Assembly: GCA_033961575.1 (NCBI GenBank)
Contig: CM066733.1
Location: 133,288,421-133,352,420 of the forward strand
Direction: 5' to 3'
Length of the DNA: 64,000 nt
Source: Aselliscus stoliczkanus
Lineage: Eukaryota > Chordata > Mammalia > Chiroptera > Hipposideridae
The notes under the pieces were generated by a model. The model did not search any database, was not told where the DNA came from, and worked only from the letters and a program-made list of their open reading frames with translations. A program made the position numbers and the translations under genes. Of this stretch, positions 1 to 14,450 are shown piece after piece. Position 1 is the first letter of the stretch. Every line of letters begins with the position of its first letter.

Positions 1-1787
1 ATATTCTGCCCAATCACAGGCATATAATTCCCTGGAACCATCCATCTTTTCAAACTGTCTATCTTAGTGATATACACAGTGATTGCTAATGATTGTGCAG
101 GCCCTCTGAGGTAGTGTAAGACACTCGATGAAATTGTTAAACTAAGCCAAAGAGCCTTATATTAACATTAACCTTGAATGACCCAGAAATGACTGTTCCT
201 TTTGTATCATCAGAGATAGTATCCTTCCATTGGCAGGGTAGCATGGGTTCCTTTGCATAGCTATGAGAAAGTCTGAACATGCGTGGAGCATCAAGGTTTG
301 GAGAACAAAGCTATGCTGAAAATTCTAGAAAAGATCCAGAAATTAATCCTCAGGAAAGCTGGTGATAAATTATTGCTAAAGGTATACCACCAACTTAATG
401 GTCCTCGTTTAAGAATTTGTAGAACGGTGCTTCTAGTTGAAGGGGTTCTAGAGATAAGAGATGGCTTCCCAGATGCTGTATGATAAAATAGAGTTTTGTA
501 TCATTCCCAGTATTTTTCCTCAGAGTTTGTATTGTGACTCCTGTATACTAAATAATACAAAATATATCTGTGTCGTATGGTGCTCTTAATCTCATCAGTA
601 AGGAGTTTTCAATGGGGCTATGTTGTATTGTTTTTTATAGTTATAGTTTTGCTTTGGAGTGTGAGTACAGACTGTTGTTGACAAAGTGTTTCCTCAGCTC
701 TGATTGCCCAAGCCAAGAAAAGTGTGTGCTTTAATGTTAATGCTTCTAACTATAAGCCAGACCTAAAACAGAGTGCCCTGATTTTTGCTCAGTGACCAAG
801 CTTCTCATTACAGGGCCAAGAGTCTTTATCCCCCCTTCCTCTGCTTCCCCGCCCACCCAAATTCTCTTTCCCCAAACAAACTACTGCACCATCGGTTTCC
901 CCACCTGCTGCTCTGGCCCTTGTTTTTGTTTGCCAACCTACGAATTCAACTCTACATTTTCATTACCTTTTTCTTTTCAAAATGTTCTACAAGTTGATTT
1001 GTTCCACAAAGACTCCCTAGCTCATCAGAGCAGTGATAATCCACTTCCCCAACTGAAGTGCCCAAATCCCAACAAAACACATTCAGAAATGCCCAACAAT
1101 GATGCATATTATAAATATTTGCTTTCTGTGCTATATGCATTTTCCTTATATCTTGTCTCTATTTTGCTGAACAATTGTGCTTTGGGGTATGTCCTTTCAC
1201 ATGTGTGTTCAGTTACAAAATTCTCATTATCCCACTGGTACCCATCATTGGTTCTCTGATGTCACCCCACTCAAGTCACTGGAAGTCTTCGTAAAAGTAC
1301 ATAAACTCAGACCCACTCCAGATCCATTAAATCAGAATAGCTGATTGAAAACAACTGGTCTTAGATAGTTGTAAAACAGAGTAGAACGTTAGCATAGTTT
1401 CTTTTGCCCTCCTATCCTGAGATGAAGAGGGAAAATCATGACCAATTTGGAAATATAGTGGGAAAACAATAAGAGAAAATGTCCTGCTGAATCATATGAC
1501 TAGAAGGTTAAATGTGAGCCAGAGCTTATCTTTTTCCAGGCCACCACCATGTCAGTCCACAGAAATAAAAACATTTGCTTTAAATGATGGTCCCCTTCTC
1601 CTACTGCAAGTTTCCATGAGTCACACTCCGCCCTACCCTAGCCTTGCTGATAAGTAGTAAGATTCTTTGAAGATGATTCTATGATTCTGTGACCTCAAGA
1701 AGCATATATTTTAACAAATCAAATATATAATAAGTTATGTTTGAGGGTTGTTTCCAGGTAGTATCCTCTTAATTGTATAGATCACAG

Positions 1788-1965
1788 TTTCCCAACCAAT
1801 GTGCTGTGAACGGGTTTTCAGTGTGCTGAGACAAGGGTCCCCCTCAGCTTCTGGGCAAACCTGGGACAGCCAGGACCCCAGTCCAAAAGACTCTGGACTG
1901 GAGCCACCAGGTATATTTGACCCAGTAGGAATCAAATGTTATTTTCTTTGTGTGTCATGAAGTAA
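1788..1965. mobile_element. Possible hAT-like DNA element
   Basis: 'CACAGTTTCCCAACCAATGTGC' -type start (CAGTTTCCCAACCAATGTG) followed by GTGCTGTGAAC and CAGTGTGCTGAGAC resembles mammalian hAT elements built of 'gtgccg' words. Weak, borders uncertain. Confidence 0.35.
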
Positions 1966-4089
1966 AAAAGCAGGAAAGTCCTAGAGAAATACAGATAGCA
2001 GACTCTTGAGTGTCTGAAATGATCAAGCAGTACAAAACACCAAGTTTGTACTCAGTATAGAAGAAATTATACAAGGCACATAAATCCATCCATCAGTTAC
2101 AATTATATCTTTAGGAGTAAAGCCATAAGCAGCAGCATATCAGATTTGAAAAAACTAAGCAATTAGCACTAAAAGAAATTGCTCCCCTAATATCACCTGC
2201 TGGCATAAAATCACTGTCATTATGTTAATATTGCTCACAGTCATAGTTATCCCTAATATAATAATACATAAGTCCAACAGACTTATAATAGGTACTCAGT
2301 TAACATTGATTGAGAAAGAACATTATTGTTTGTTTATTTATTTATCATCTCCAAAAGAATGATTTCAATACATGTGGATTCGTTTTTCAGCCCCAGTTCT
2401 CAAACTCAAACAGCTTAATAGCATGTAATTGGGTTTGGACATGAAGAACCACTTCTGTGGGTTTAATTTTCACAAGAGGAAAGTGATATAGTGCAATTCA
2501 AACAAAAAAAAGGAGTTCTGGGCATTGATAGACTTTAATTTCAAAAAGTAAGATATTTATGTTGCCATTAAAATAGATTCTAAACCACTATAAGATTTAA
2601 TAAAGACAGAATACTCTAAAAAACAAATGTATTATAATGTGTATTCTTTCAGTTAATGCAGGCATTTTGTTTTCCCAGTGATCGCTAAGTTATATTCTCA
2701 GACTTTGGGTTTGTAGATAAGAAACATAGGAATCACATTATATTAAGATCACAAAATATCTCAGTAATCAAGAATAGAGAGGCTTACCTAAAGAAGCCAA
2801 TGAAAGTACACAGAAAGTTCTCTGATAGGTTCAAATGTTGTTTAAATATTAATATACACAAAAGACAGAGGAGGATTTATCCAACCAAAAGCAAACACAA
2901 ATGTGTGATACAAACCAGCAATAAAGAGGATTTTTAAAAGATTTATTACAATTTCCTTTAAAGAAAAAGGATGGAAAAGGACTGGCTCCTAGTCTAGGAA
3001 AGTGGCAAAACATTAAGAACAGCAGAAGACTAAGAGAAGGCAATTAAAGCTCAATGCTTGTTTAAAAAAAAAAAAAATTGTCTTCCTTCTTGTCAAAAAC
3101 AATGAATTCAAAAGAAGAGGTACAGCCTTGTTTTTAAACAGGGTCAGTGTGGAGTGTTGAAATGGAAACCCAAGAAAGTAAAAAACAGACAGACAAAATA
3201 AAAACAAGGGCCATTTTGCAAAAATTCAAGTTTCTGGGTCTAGTGAATTATAATCCTAACTATTTGCAGATATATATTTGCTAAGCTCCTGTCAATAATC
3301 CTAGTGGAATTATGGAGAATAGGAAAAGTGTCAGAAAACTATAAAAAGGCAAAAGTTGTCTGAATTTTATTTGGTTAAAAAACAAAACAAAACATCAAAT
3401 GATCTCTGTTTATAAAGTAACTCCACTTCAGTTCAGTCACCAAGTCTAGTTATGATGGCTGTGTAAACAAACATAAGAGATGTGTGTTCAGAGCACAGCA
3501 GAGTCCTGGCTGGGCCAATTAATGTATGGTCCAGTTGGTCCTATCATGAATAAGGTCAGTCACAGAAGTGCAGGTTTCATGGACTGTTTCTGCAGTAGCC
3601 AATGTTTCTTGAGTTTTATATTTTACTTGCTTCTTAAAGAGTCTTTATTCCAAGTCAGTATGGTCAAGGTCTTTCCTCCAAGTATATATCCTGCAAAAAA
3701 CAGTTTAATGAATTTTGCAGATAAAATACTCCAAAATACACCTCTTCCTAAAATACATGTATTTGTATCTTACATACTTATTAAAATTAATGGTAACTTG
3801 GCGAATGAAGTAGCCATGTGCCATGATCCATTTTCCGCCTTCTCTGTGAAGCCAGGAAAATGGTCACTGTGGCTTTGCGCTATTTTCTAGAGAAGGCCTT
3901 CACATGCAGGCCCTAAGAGAGCTCCCACCCTGCTGAGAGATAAAGCCGCCTTTGAGGCAGTGGGGTGGGAGGGTGCACAGTAACAGGTTTTGGTAACTGG
4001 CTGGACTTACCATAAGTAGGACACAAGATGGGACCTGGGTTATTGGGAAAGATAGCACATTCATTTTGGGGTCTATTAAATGTATAAAA

Positions 4090-4470
4090 GTTCCCCAACA
4101 GTCTATTCTTAACAGAGCAGCCAGTGTGATGATCTTTTAAAAACATTAGTCAGATCATGTGACTCTCATTCAAAATCTTCTTGTGACTCCCTGTTTCTCT
4201 CTGAGACCCTAAACTATCTACCACTTCTCTCCTTACCTACCCTCTCCTCACTTGTCATCTCTCTGTTTTCATCGCCTCCCACTTGCCCCACACTCTCTGC
4301 TCCGGTGTGTTGGCCTCCTTGCTGTTTCTAGAGGACACCAGACATGTTCCATGTGCTTGCTGTTCCCTGAGCCTGAAATATTCCTTTCAGATGGTCTCAT
4401 GGCACCTCTCACATTTCATTCAAGTCTATTCCAAGTCACCTCAGAGCAGTGTTTAAATAAATAGACCCTC
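4090..4470 (+). repeat. L2 LINE 3' fragment
   Basis: The sequence has the typical C/T-rich L2 3' region: 'GTCAGATCATGTGACTC', 'GTGACTCCCTGTTTCTCTC', 'CCTGAGCCTGAAATATTCC'. It is diverged, as expected for this ancient family. The borders are approximate. Confidence 0.6.
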
Positions 4471-4647
4471 CTTTATTTAAACTGTAGCTCCCTCCCCACC
4501 AAGGCCACCCAGCACTCCCTCATCCCTTCCCTGCTTTATATGTAGACTTAGCCATACTGAACAAGAATGTAAGAAGTGATGGTACCAGAGAAGGAAAAGT
4601 AGGGGGACTCTAAGCTCCTTCCAGTGCTAAGATTTTGACATAAGTAG

Positions 4648-4755
<108 letters not shown>

Positions 4756-5604
4756 TTCTGAATTGGTTCCAAGTTTTCTAGAATTGACTCTCTAATCTGA
4801 TTACATTTAAAGATGCTAATTACTCTATTTCCGGTAGTAGAGAGAGTACTGATAGTCCGTAGAGTGATGTGGCAATAGAGATACACAAAATAACAACTTT
4901 GGGTACTCCTAATCGAACACTTTTAAGAGGCAAGTTTCTGGGTAGCGGTGTATGTAATTAGTTTGAACTTTTTTGTGAAACTAACAAGTGTAATGAGATT
5001 GGCTGATTGTTCCTAATGTTGCTGAACAAAGTAGCGAAAGAAAAGGATGCGCTAAAGTTTATAAATTTCTACTTCAAGTGCTGCATACATGATCTGAACA
5101 CTTCTATGTCTGCTCTGAAAGAGATTCATTTCCTGTAGCTGCAGAGATGAGATTCCTGAAAACCAAGCCCAGAGATTCATCCTGCTAATGAGTGAATTAT
5201 ACCCACCATTGCAGGGTGTCTACTGTTAAAGCAAGGGCATTGATTGGAAGGCAGGGACCCTGAACATTGGAATTGGGACATCTGGAAGCCCCTGATTAAG
5301 CTGGAAATATTGAACTCTGAACCCCTTAATTCTTTGCCAGTAGAAGCAGCCTCTTCGCCTATCATAAGAAAATACCACAGACTGGGGATGTCTTAAACAT
5401 CAGAAATTTGTTTTCTCACAGTTCTGTTTGTTAGAAGTCCAAGATCAAGGTATCAGCATGTTTGGTTTCTCGTGAGGCCTCTCTCCATGGCTTGCAGATG
5501 GTCACCTTCTCACCGTGTCCTCACATGGTCTTTCCTCTCTGCTTATGCATCATCCCTGGCATCTTCTCACATGTCCAAATTTCCTCTTCTTATAAAAACA
5601 CCAG

Positions 5605-5740
5605 TCTCACTTTGAGGGGTAAAAAGTATAACTATTACACTGTGTTGTATACCTAAAACTAATAAAATAAAAATTGTAATAATATATACCAATAACAGAA
5701 GATGAAAAAATTTTAAAAATTTTAAAAATAAAAAATAAAA
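5605..5740 (+). repeat. L1 3' terminal fragment
   Basis: The stretch 'GAGGGGTAAAAAGTATAACT' is the reverse complement of a stretch in the L1 3' end at 36811-36841. It is followed by the A-rich tail AATAAAATAAAAATTG. Borders approximate. Confidence 0.55.
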
Positions 5741-6022
5741 ATACCATTCAGATTGGATTAGGACCCACCCTAATGGCCTTATTTTGACTTAATCATGCCT
5801 TTAGAGGACCTTTCTCCAAATATAATCACATTTTGAGCTCTGAGGTACTGAGAGTTAGAGCTTCAGTATATGAATTTGGTGGGGATTGGGGGATTGGAAG
5901 ATACAATTTAGCTGATAACATTGCAATCTTTTTTAAGTTTAATTTTATTAAATATCTATGTTTCCCAAGCACATTTGAACAGCATCCGTAATTCACGTAT
6001 TTAATTACATATAAAAAAATAT

Positions 6023-6133
6023 GGGCCAGTCGACTGGCACAGTGGTTAAGTGCTGGTTTAGGAAGCCAGCGACCCCGGTTCGGGTCCCACATATGAGGGC
6101 CAGTGACACTGCCCTCAAAAAAAAAAATAATAA
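6023..6133 (+). mobile_element. SINE A (short tRNA-derived SINE)
   Basis: Sense copy starting GGGCCAGTCGACTGGCACAG. It has an A-box-like TGGCACAGTGG, the B box GGTTCGGGTCC and the family 3' end GACACTGCCCTC, then poly(A). Confidence 0.85.
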
Positions 6134-6589
6134 TGTTCCTCACTTTGAATACACTTTAACACTGACCTAGATTTATATAGCTATATAAATAATATTATTT
6201 ACATAATACATAAAGGATAATATAGAATTTATATAACATATAGTATATTTTATATGTTTCATATTTATATAACAATACGAATATTCTTAATAATAAAACT
6301 TTACTACAAAGTAATTGACAAAGACTTTTGATCCTGTGATTTCATTTGACTCTTACCTTCTATGAGGTATATAGGGCAGATATTATTAATCTCTACTTAA
6401 CAAGACAGGAGACTGAATGCAGCCCAGAATAGTAAAGACTAAGTTCATAGAGATAGTAAATAGCTTCTCATGCTATTGATTTCTTTACTTTGGGAAAGAG
6501 TTTTTAAATACTGTATGATACTCACCCTCCCTTAACAATATACCATGGCTCTCTTCGAATCAAGACATATTTTAATGGAAATTGTATCA

Positions 6590-6810
6590 TATTAGTTAAA
6601 GGCACAGTCACCATGGTTTCCAATCTGCCTTCACTCTCACTGGCCATGTCAGTTTGAAAAAGTGATTTAACACTTCTGTTTCTCAGGTATGATATTGATA
6701 ATGGACTTATATCTAAGGGCGCTATTGAGAGGACTAAATGACTGGATACATGAAAAGTACTTCAAACATTACCTGGCCACATACTAAATGCTCAATGCCT
6801 CCTAGCTATT
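6590..6810 (+). repeat. MIR SINE
   Basis: MIR core words: AGTGATTTAACACTTCTG, TTCTCAGGTATGATA, GAGGACTAAATGA. Confidence 0.6.
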
Positions 6811-7639
6811 ACTATAGAAATACAAGTTACTGGTTTTCATAGCAAAATATATCCTATAACATGGATATAATATCATCAATTCAACCATTTCCCTACTGAG
6901 TCCAATTTTTACCATCTGTTTCCCTTCTGAAAAACAAACAAAAAAGTGAACAACACTTGGAGCTTAAAAGAATCCCGAGTGCCATGTTGGCACAGATGCC
7001 TGGAATGAAGAATCCCGAATACCTCCTGGCCCTGAGCAGGATCCAGCAGCGAGTGTGGTGGCCTGATGCTCCTCTGAGGTCAGCAGACTGGCTGTGGAAG
7101 TCTCCTAAGAATAAGCTATCTCGTGGGACTCAGAGTATTTCCTGCCCGTGATCAGCAACATCTTTTCTTGCAGTATTTTGGCAGGTTTGTCCTTGTTCCC
7201 GGCCAGATTCAGGAAGTTCAGAAGCACATGAAAACAAACAATACATTAAAATGCTTCTCCAAATTATTCAAGTTCAAAAACCACAAGAAATTATCCAGTG
7301 ATATTGGGATTTGGTCAGTATTTTATTGTATTATTATATTTATTCTCACTGATATGCCCATTCCTTTCTTCCCAATGAATACTTTTCATTGTGTATTTAA
7401 GTATAGGCAGTAACTAGATAGGCTATCACTATATTTTGAAAATTGTACAAGCGTTTTCATGATGTCTGTGCAATTTTCAAATTATATTTTGCTATTAATG
7501 TCATTCTTAGGGATTACTACTGATCAGCATGATGTTTTTCCTAAAAAAATTTCCTTCCTTTCATTTCAGTGATCATAAGTGAATCAATTGCGAGCCAAAA
7601 CTATAAAATGCAACTTTTCACAATTTTAATTATTACTTA

Positions 7640-9330
7640 AAACCCATCTAAATATCAGCTCCTTAATAAAACCTTCCCGATTTCCCAGCTCTGTGCAATG
7701 TCCAAAGAACTCTATTTCTATGTCTCACTCCAGCCACTCAGCCAAATCCACAGGGCTTTTTCAATTATCATTTCACATATCCTTTCACCATGCTCTACCT
7801 GTTAAGCATTCTCTCCCTCTTGAATTACTACTCATTTCCATGACATAACAAGCTTCTGGATTTCCTCTTACCTCCATGGCTGCCCCTTCTCCTTTGGAGA
7901 CTCCTCCTCCAGCAAGACATTAAATGATACAGTTATTCAGGGCTGGATACTAGGTCTTATTCACCTCTCACTTCATTTCCTAGGCAACTTAACACATGCC
8001 CATAGTTTTATTTGATTTGTAAATTGGTATCTCCATTTCAGACATTTCTTCCTGCTCCCAGACCATATGTCTAATTGCCTACGTGACATGTTTGCTTTCA
8101 AATATCAGTGACAATTAAACTCAATGTGGCCAAGGTTGAGTGCACAAACTTTTTCCCCCAAATATGGTCCTTCTAGATGTTCCCTTCTGTGTGATTAGCA
8201 CAATCAATCATCCAGTTATGCAAGCCAGAAATCTAAGGAATATCCTTCCCTCTCCCACAGCTCTCCTATGGGATTCCTCACCATATGCCAATTCTATTAA
8301 ACATCTCTAAAATCTATTCACCTCTCTACCAGTACCACCACGCTTTCCAAGCTATCTTCTGTCCTCACCTGAACTATTACAGTGATCTCCTAACTACTCA
8401 TTCTTTTCCCCCTCCAGTCCATTCTCCATGCTGCACCCAAAGTTGTGAAAAACTATTGAAAAAAATTTGCAAATCTGATAACATCATCTTCCCATTTAAA
8501 TCACCCAATGTCTACCTAATTCTCTTGGAATAAAGTCAAACTCCTCAGCCTGACCTACAGAACCCCAACACTTTACCAACCTCATTTTAACCCATACCCC
8601 ACCACATCCACTTTGTTCCCTTTACTATGATGCACTTGGCCTTGTTTTGGTACCTTATATATACCGTCCTGCTGCCATACGATCTTTGGTCGTGCACTCC
8701 TGATGCCTGGATTGCTGCACTCAGGGTAACCATGTAATGTATGATCTAACCAGAATACTTTTGAGTGTGACAGGGACACTATTGCTAATGACACCATGCA
8801 AGACAACAGGCATAAATCAAGACTTTCCAGGGCAAATTAGGACATATGTTCACCTTAAATTAACTCCTGTTCATTCCCTAGGTCTAAGATCAGATGTCAC
8901 ATCCTCAGGAAAACTCACAACAACCTCCCTGGCAAAGTGAAGTCCATTATAAATTTCTTAACACAATAACATCTCTTTTATTCCACTATCCAAAGTTTCA
9001 ACTTTATGTTTATGCATGTAATTGTTCTGTACTGTCCCATCTGGTAGACTGTAAACTTCATGAGGCCAAGGCTATTCCCAAGCTTCTCACCATTGTATCA
9101 CCTGCTAAAAATATCACGTATGATAAGTGTCCTTTATATGAAATGTCATATATCAAGTAGAGAACATGAAATAACTCCTCTCTGAGAATTCCCTTTTTCT
9201 GTGACTGGCACACCCAACCACAGTTATGCAAGACAGAAATCTAAGAGTTATCCCTGACACCTTCCTCTTCCTCAGTTCCATGTCCATTCAATTCCTCCCC
9301 ATGTCCATTTTTTGTGTATTTTCCTCTCTC
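7640..9330 (+). repeat. L2 LINE fragments (tandem, degraded)
   Basis: Words typical of the L2 3' region occur in order: CCAGTTATGCAAGCCAGAAA at about 8212, AGTTGTGAAAAACTATTG, and CCACTTTGTTCCC. A 3' end follows at about 9046 (AGACTGTAAACTTCATGAGG). A second copy of the 'TTATGCAAGACAGAAATCTA' part at about 9224 points to two fragments. Confidence 0.6.
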
Positions 9331-10359
9331 CTCCTCTTCCTATTCTCCCTTCTTTCTCTTTGCCTTCTTCCTCTCTCCTCTCCCCTGCCTCTGCTACTGT
9401 ATATATTGCTTTTCCAGAAGGCTAAAACATTTATCAGATACAAATGGCATCTCTTCCTAATAAAAAATGATTTCTGAAAACACCCTTGCTAATTTATTAA
9501 ACCATTTGTCTGTATCCACAGAAATTTGCATACTTGGAGACCTGATGGGAGGGTGTAAATCTCACCTTCAAGCACAGATCTAACATGTGAAGGCCTTTGA
9601 TATGTAAAATTATATTAAATTTTAAAACTAAATATTAAATTATTCTCTTTAAATCATACTAAGTGAAATGTTTTTATAGGATTGCAAGGAAGCCATTTGA
9701 GACCTAAAAATCTCCAACTGACTTTCAATATAAAATCATAAAGCCTCACAATGCTTTTGAGAGAGGGATCCAAACCTAAATATCCCACTATCATTAAAAG
9801 TTAGACTTCTTCCACCTTACACCATATTTGCTCATTTCTGTGATTCTCTTCTAGATTATTAACTATCTGAGTACCAACATGACATCTTATGGATCTTGTA
9901 TTTCCCTTTTCCCCATCTACTTTCTGACACTTTGCATAATGTTTTTCATGAACATTGTTGAAATGAACTGAATTAATCTAGGGTCCCCTCTGAGCCTGCC
10001 CTAGAATAGGCCCCTTTGCTGATCCACCTACAAAATACTAGATCTCTGGTGGACTCTAGATTCCCTGTGGTCTGACCTGAGCACCTGGGGACTGTTGCTC
10101 CCAGTCAAGGTCCACAGCACCTGTTTACTGGGCTTAAACCAGCTTTACCAGTTTAAACATTGAGCTTTCCTCAGGACATAGTTTTGGTAATCACTTTTGT
10201 TTAACCCAGGCCTTCCCAGCAGAGAGAGGAGAAACACAGCCTAGGAAGGTCACGGAAATAATGAATAACATCAGGGTGCTCGTAACCCATAGCTGTTGTG
10301 GAGAACGGAGACTTCAACTCTGTGTAGCAGTGGTTTGGAGGACAAGGGCTCCTGGGGCC

Positions 10360-10545
10360 ACGTGGCTTCTGATCGCAATGCAGTCACTTACAACCTTGAT
10401 ATGTTCTTCAGTACAACGGGGATAATCCACACACCTACCTCAGGTTGATTGTTATGAGGACACAACCAGCTTACACATATACAATCCTTAAAACAGTTCC
10501 CGACTTAGAAATCCTCTAAATAGTACAGACAATCATGGGGGAGGG
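10360..10545 (+). repeat. MIR SINE fragment
   Basis: Contains GCAGTCACTTACAACCTTGA and the CTACCTCAGGTTGATTGTTATGAGGA-type core (words up to 20 bases recognised). Confidence 0.5.
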
Positions 10546-13163
10546 AGGGAGGTTGGAGGCAGGAATCTCAGAAGAAAGGTAACAAAATATGAATCGCAGC
10601 TACTATTTGTTATGTGCCTACGTTGTACCAGGCATCATATGTATGTGTCCGTATGTGTATTTAAAAAACAAAAATAAAAAACAAAAACTTTGCTTTGGTG
10701 AGATTCTGGTGATAAAAAGCATTATCCCAGAAATAAGTGAATAATGTACAAGTTCACACTGGCGTTTTTATTACTTAAGGCAGAGCCAGATCACATATTC
10801 CCTAAAATGACTCCCCAGATGATTCCGCTTCTTCTCAGTCTTTGTAAGAACACATGTTCTTTGTGTTCCTTTAAGTTCTTTTACAGCTTCACAGAATTCT
10901 CTTCAGGCATTCCTGCTGCTTCTTGTTTAATATCTTTTTTTATTAGGCTCCTGTCTTCCTGGTGATTAAAATTTTTTTTCTCTCTCTCTCATTTTCCCTC
11001 TATAAAACCATCAAGCTGAAGAATGTCTAGCCTGAATTAAAATGTTCCTCACCTGCTTTAAAGAATAAAGGGTCTGTTATCTAATATGCACTTTTGTAGC
11101 GTTCAAGTCCCAAATGCACATTTGTCCCAAGTATTTAATAATTCTAAGTTAAGTTGCAACGTAGTACAGTATTGTTTAGAGAATTTAACTTGGTGAAATT
11201 TCCCTTTTCTCCTATTTTAACATAAACATCAGGGGTTTAAAAACAGAAAAAAGAACTTCCTTTCATGACATGCAAGGAAAACTTTACTTTTGTCCCTTTT
11301 GCCAAAAGTGTGGTTTCTGGACCACTAATTCCTGGTTTTTCTCTTCCCTACACGCGAAGCTCTCTCAGCGACAGCCCAGGAATACACAATCAGTGCAGCA
11401 GATCAATGGACAGGATGCCTCCTACTCTGCCAGGCCAACACATAGTCCTTACAGACAGACCCAGCCTCTCTTGAGAAAGTAAAGCAGAAGCTTGAACCAC
11501 TAGATGAGAAATTTGGATCTAATCAGCCATCTTGGCCTCATGCAAGCTCATGGCACTCAGAACAACCATCTCTGCCTGAGTTATCTAAACTGGCTGCCTG
11601 TCCTATCCCATAAATCTATGGAGTGATTAAATTGCACAAACTTCCTCCTCTTTGTTTGGCTAGATAAACATCTTAGGAGAAATAATTCACTTTGCTAATT
11701 GAGAGTAGTCATCTGAAATATTCAAAGCTGCCAGCTGAGGCAGTGCAGCCTGGTGAAAGTGTTTGTCTGAGATGTGGGGATCTGGGCTCTCTCCGCCTTC
11801 ATTTTGCAAGTTTGCAGCAGTGACATGAATTAGTAATGCCTAAGACAGTTCAAAGGGATACCTTTTGTGAGAGCTTCTTCCCTCCAACTCTATTTGCGCT
11901 GCTCCACGATCTTTCTCACACTACCACCATTTCATTTTCCTCGGTCACGGGGACACCCCTGCTATGAATCTCCATGCTGTGTTCCCTGCGGCTATTACCA
12001 TTATTTTCTTCTTGCATCTCAGATGCAATAGGAGCATAGCAGCTACTGCTCTGTCCCTTGCCTACCCCCTTTCCCCACCCTGAAGTGACCTTGACACCAC
12101 GATTGGGGCCAGAGTCTGGTTCTTCTCATGTGGCCCGTGTTTCAGCCACTGTAAGTTGTCATCACCATCAGAGTCTCCACTCCCTTTGCCAGTTACATAA
12201 GAGGCCGCATAACGTCTGCTCCCTCGCATAAGCTTTTATTAAACAGAGACAGCCTGAGAGGCCAAGTGGGCAAGAGGTCCATCCCGGAACCACGTCCCCT
12301 GGGAGGACGAGTGGCCGTCTTCAGGTCTTGGCTCCTGGAGGCACTCAGCTCAGCTCTCTGCCTGTGTTTGTAGCTTTAAATATCCAAGGACGACATGTTA
12401 TGTTCTCAGCCTGAAGGGGCAAAAGAGAAGCAGCGCTTTCAAAATAAGAATTCCCCTGCTGTTTGTTTCATTTTGGAACACAATAAGAACAGGCTGAGGA
12501 CACAACCGAGCTGTCAACGCTTCCTACCCCGGGTCCACGGCACCTTTCATTTGCCAGAAAGTTGCTTAAGTTAAACAAGGGCCTAATGAATAGTCAAAAT
12601 AATTGTTTAGCTTGGATATAAGGCCTTAGGTAAATAGATGATTGCCTGAGACTACAGGCCAGTAAAAGCAGTTCGGCGGACGCCACTTGTTCTGTTCTTC
12701 GGACATCAGCCAGTGGCCTCTGTGCCTCCAAAGAGTTCTGTTACTGAATTATTTCCCTCTCCCCACAAGCATATTGAAGCAATTTAGTGTCCGAAGGGTC
12801 TCAGGAAAGCAGGGAGAAGGAGCGAGGTCTTTCTATATTAGAAATGTATACTTAAAACATTAATGTTGCCACATTAGAGCTTCAAATAAATAGAACGTTC
12901 AAGATACAACATGTTTGGTTTGTTTGTATTTAACTTTTCACATTGAAAATTTTCTAAAATGCATTGTTAGCCCACTTAGCCCACTTAAAAGTGTCCTGCC
13001 TCCTGCCTTACTAGGATTTTTAACATGATATAAGCCTTTTCTAAAACAACTATTTACTACCTCTAAAGGCCACAATTAGGTTTATGAGTAATCTTCTTCA
13101 AGGCTGTAATTGCAGTTATAGACAGTATAAGCACTGAAAGGAAACTTTTGGATATGGGATTTT

Positions 13164-13288
13164 TGTTTGTTTGTTTTTTGTTGGTTTGTTTTTTGAGGGC
13201 AGTGTCACTGGCCCTCATATGTGGGACCCGAACCGGGGCCGCTGGCTTCCCAAGCCAGCGCTTAACCACCGTGACACTAGGCCGGACC
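13164..13288 (-). mobile_element. SINE A, antisense
   Basis: Runs from a poly(T) tract through GAGGGCAGTGTCACTGGCCC to AGGCCGGACC. Imperfect flanking duplications GATATGGGATTTT and GGTATGGGTTTT. Confidence 0.85.
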
Positions 13289-14109
13289 TGGGTATGGGTT
13301 TTGTAGTTGCTGTTGCTACTGTTGATTTGTTTTGTTTGTTTGTTTAGGTATCTTTGCTATCAACTTGCTTCATTGTTATTTGTCTCCTTTTCCCCAAAGT
13401 GGGGTTGCATCATGAAAAGTCTACTTAATTAAGAGCTTGAGTAATTGAGTTGCCAGGTAATTTCAGTTCTGCTGAATAATATTTGTAATAATTGCTTTCC
13501 ATTTCTTACTTGAAAATAATACATGCCTCGATGATTCAGAGCAGGATCTGGTTGCCTTACTCCACAGCCCTCAGGGTTACCAAGTCAGGAGGAACACTTT
13601 GGTAATACTGACAAAAAAATACTAGTGGCAAAATGATTTCCAGCCTGAAACTCACCCGAGCCTAAAACTCCTAGAAGCCCAAAGGGATGACCCAAGCGGT
13701 CAACAAATCCACAAGCCCCACAGGCTTTGTAAACCAAATTAACAGGGTCTCATCTACACGTAGTTTTTCAAGTACATCTCCTTTACTGCCTTTCATAAAA
13801 TGTAAATTCATTTAAAGACAAGGTTGAAGTTGTTATATCAGTTGAATATGCTATATTTTTTCTTTGGCTATTAAAAGTACAACTTCTATCGTGTGCGGTC
13901 TGTGATTTTTGTTTTCGTTTTAAAAACCAGGTGTATACACGGCATAAGTTTAGAAACCAATGATATTGAGGAGAGAGCTCTGTTTATGCAGTTTAACAAC
14001 CTAGATTTAAGGACTAGACCTGCTAATTATAACTTTAAAGCACCATAAACTCAGGCAGTCAGTTCATGTCAATAGGCATCTACTGACCGCCTGTAAGGAA
14101 CCTGAACCC

Positions 14110-14245
14110 CCAACTGGGACTCGGAGGGCAACCAGCAGGCCGTTACTTTCTTCTCTGAGACTCGCTTTTCCCACTTATAAAGTGAGAATGATAGTGACCC
14201 TCGTCACAAGGCTATTGTGAGGATCTAATGAAATAAACAAGAAAA
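14110..14245 (+). repeat. MIR SINE fragment
   Basis: TATAAAGTGAGAATGATAGT and GGCTATTGTGAGGATCTAAT match the MIR 3' half. Confidence 0.65.
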
Positions 14246-14450
14246 TAAATATACTGTGATATGTGTGAATGTGCTTTGTAAACTCTTTAGAGATTTATAA
14301 ACAGAGGGGGTTCAAGACAACTGCTGAGGAAAGTTAAACCCTTTAGCTCTTCCCAGTGGCTTTTCTCTAACTACTCACCTTTGGTCCCCATGAATTTATC
14401 AAATGCTAACAGCATTTCCTTCTTTGCTGTCAGATTATAGTTGTATTTTA

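Noticed and set aside
6957..7413. Possible exon or processed pseudogene in the slightly GC-richer 7000-7110 part
   Set aside because: The peptide is not recognised, no matching splice phase to PDE7B exists and no poly(A) or duplication was seen.
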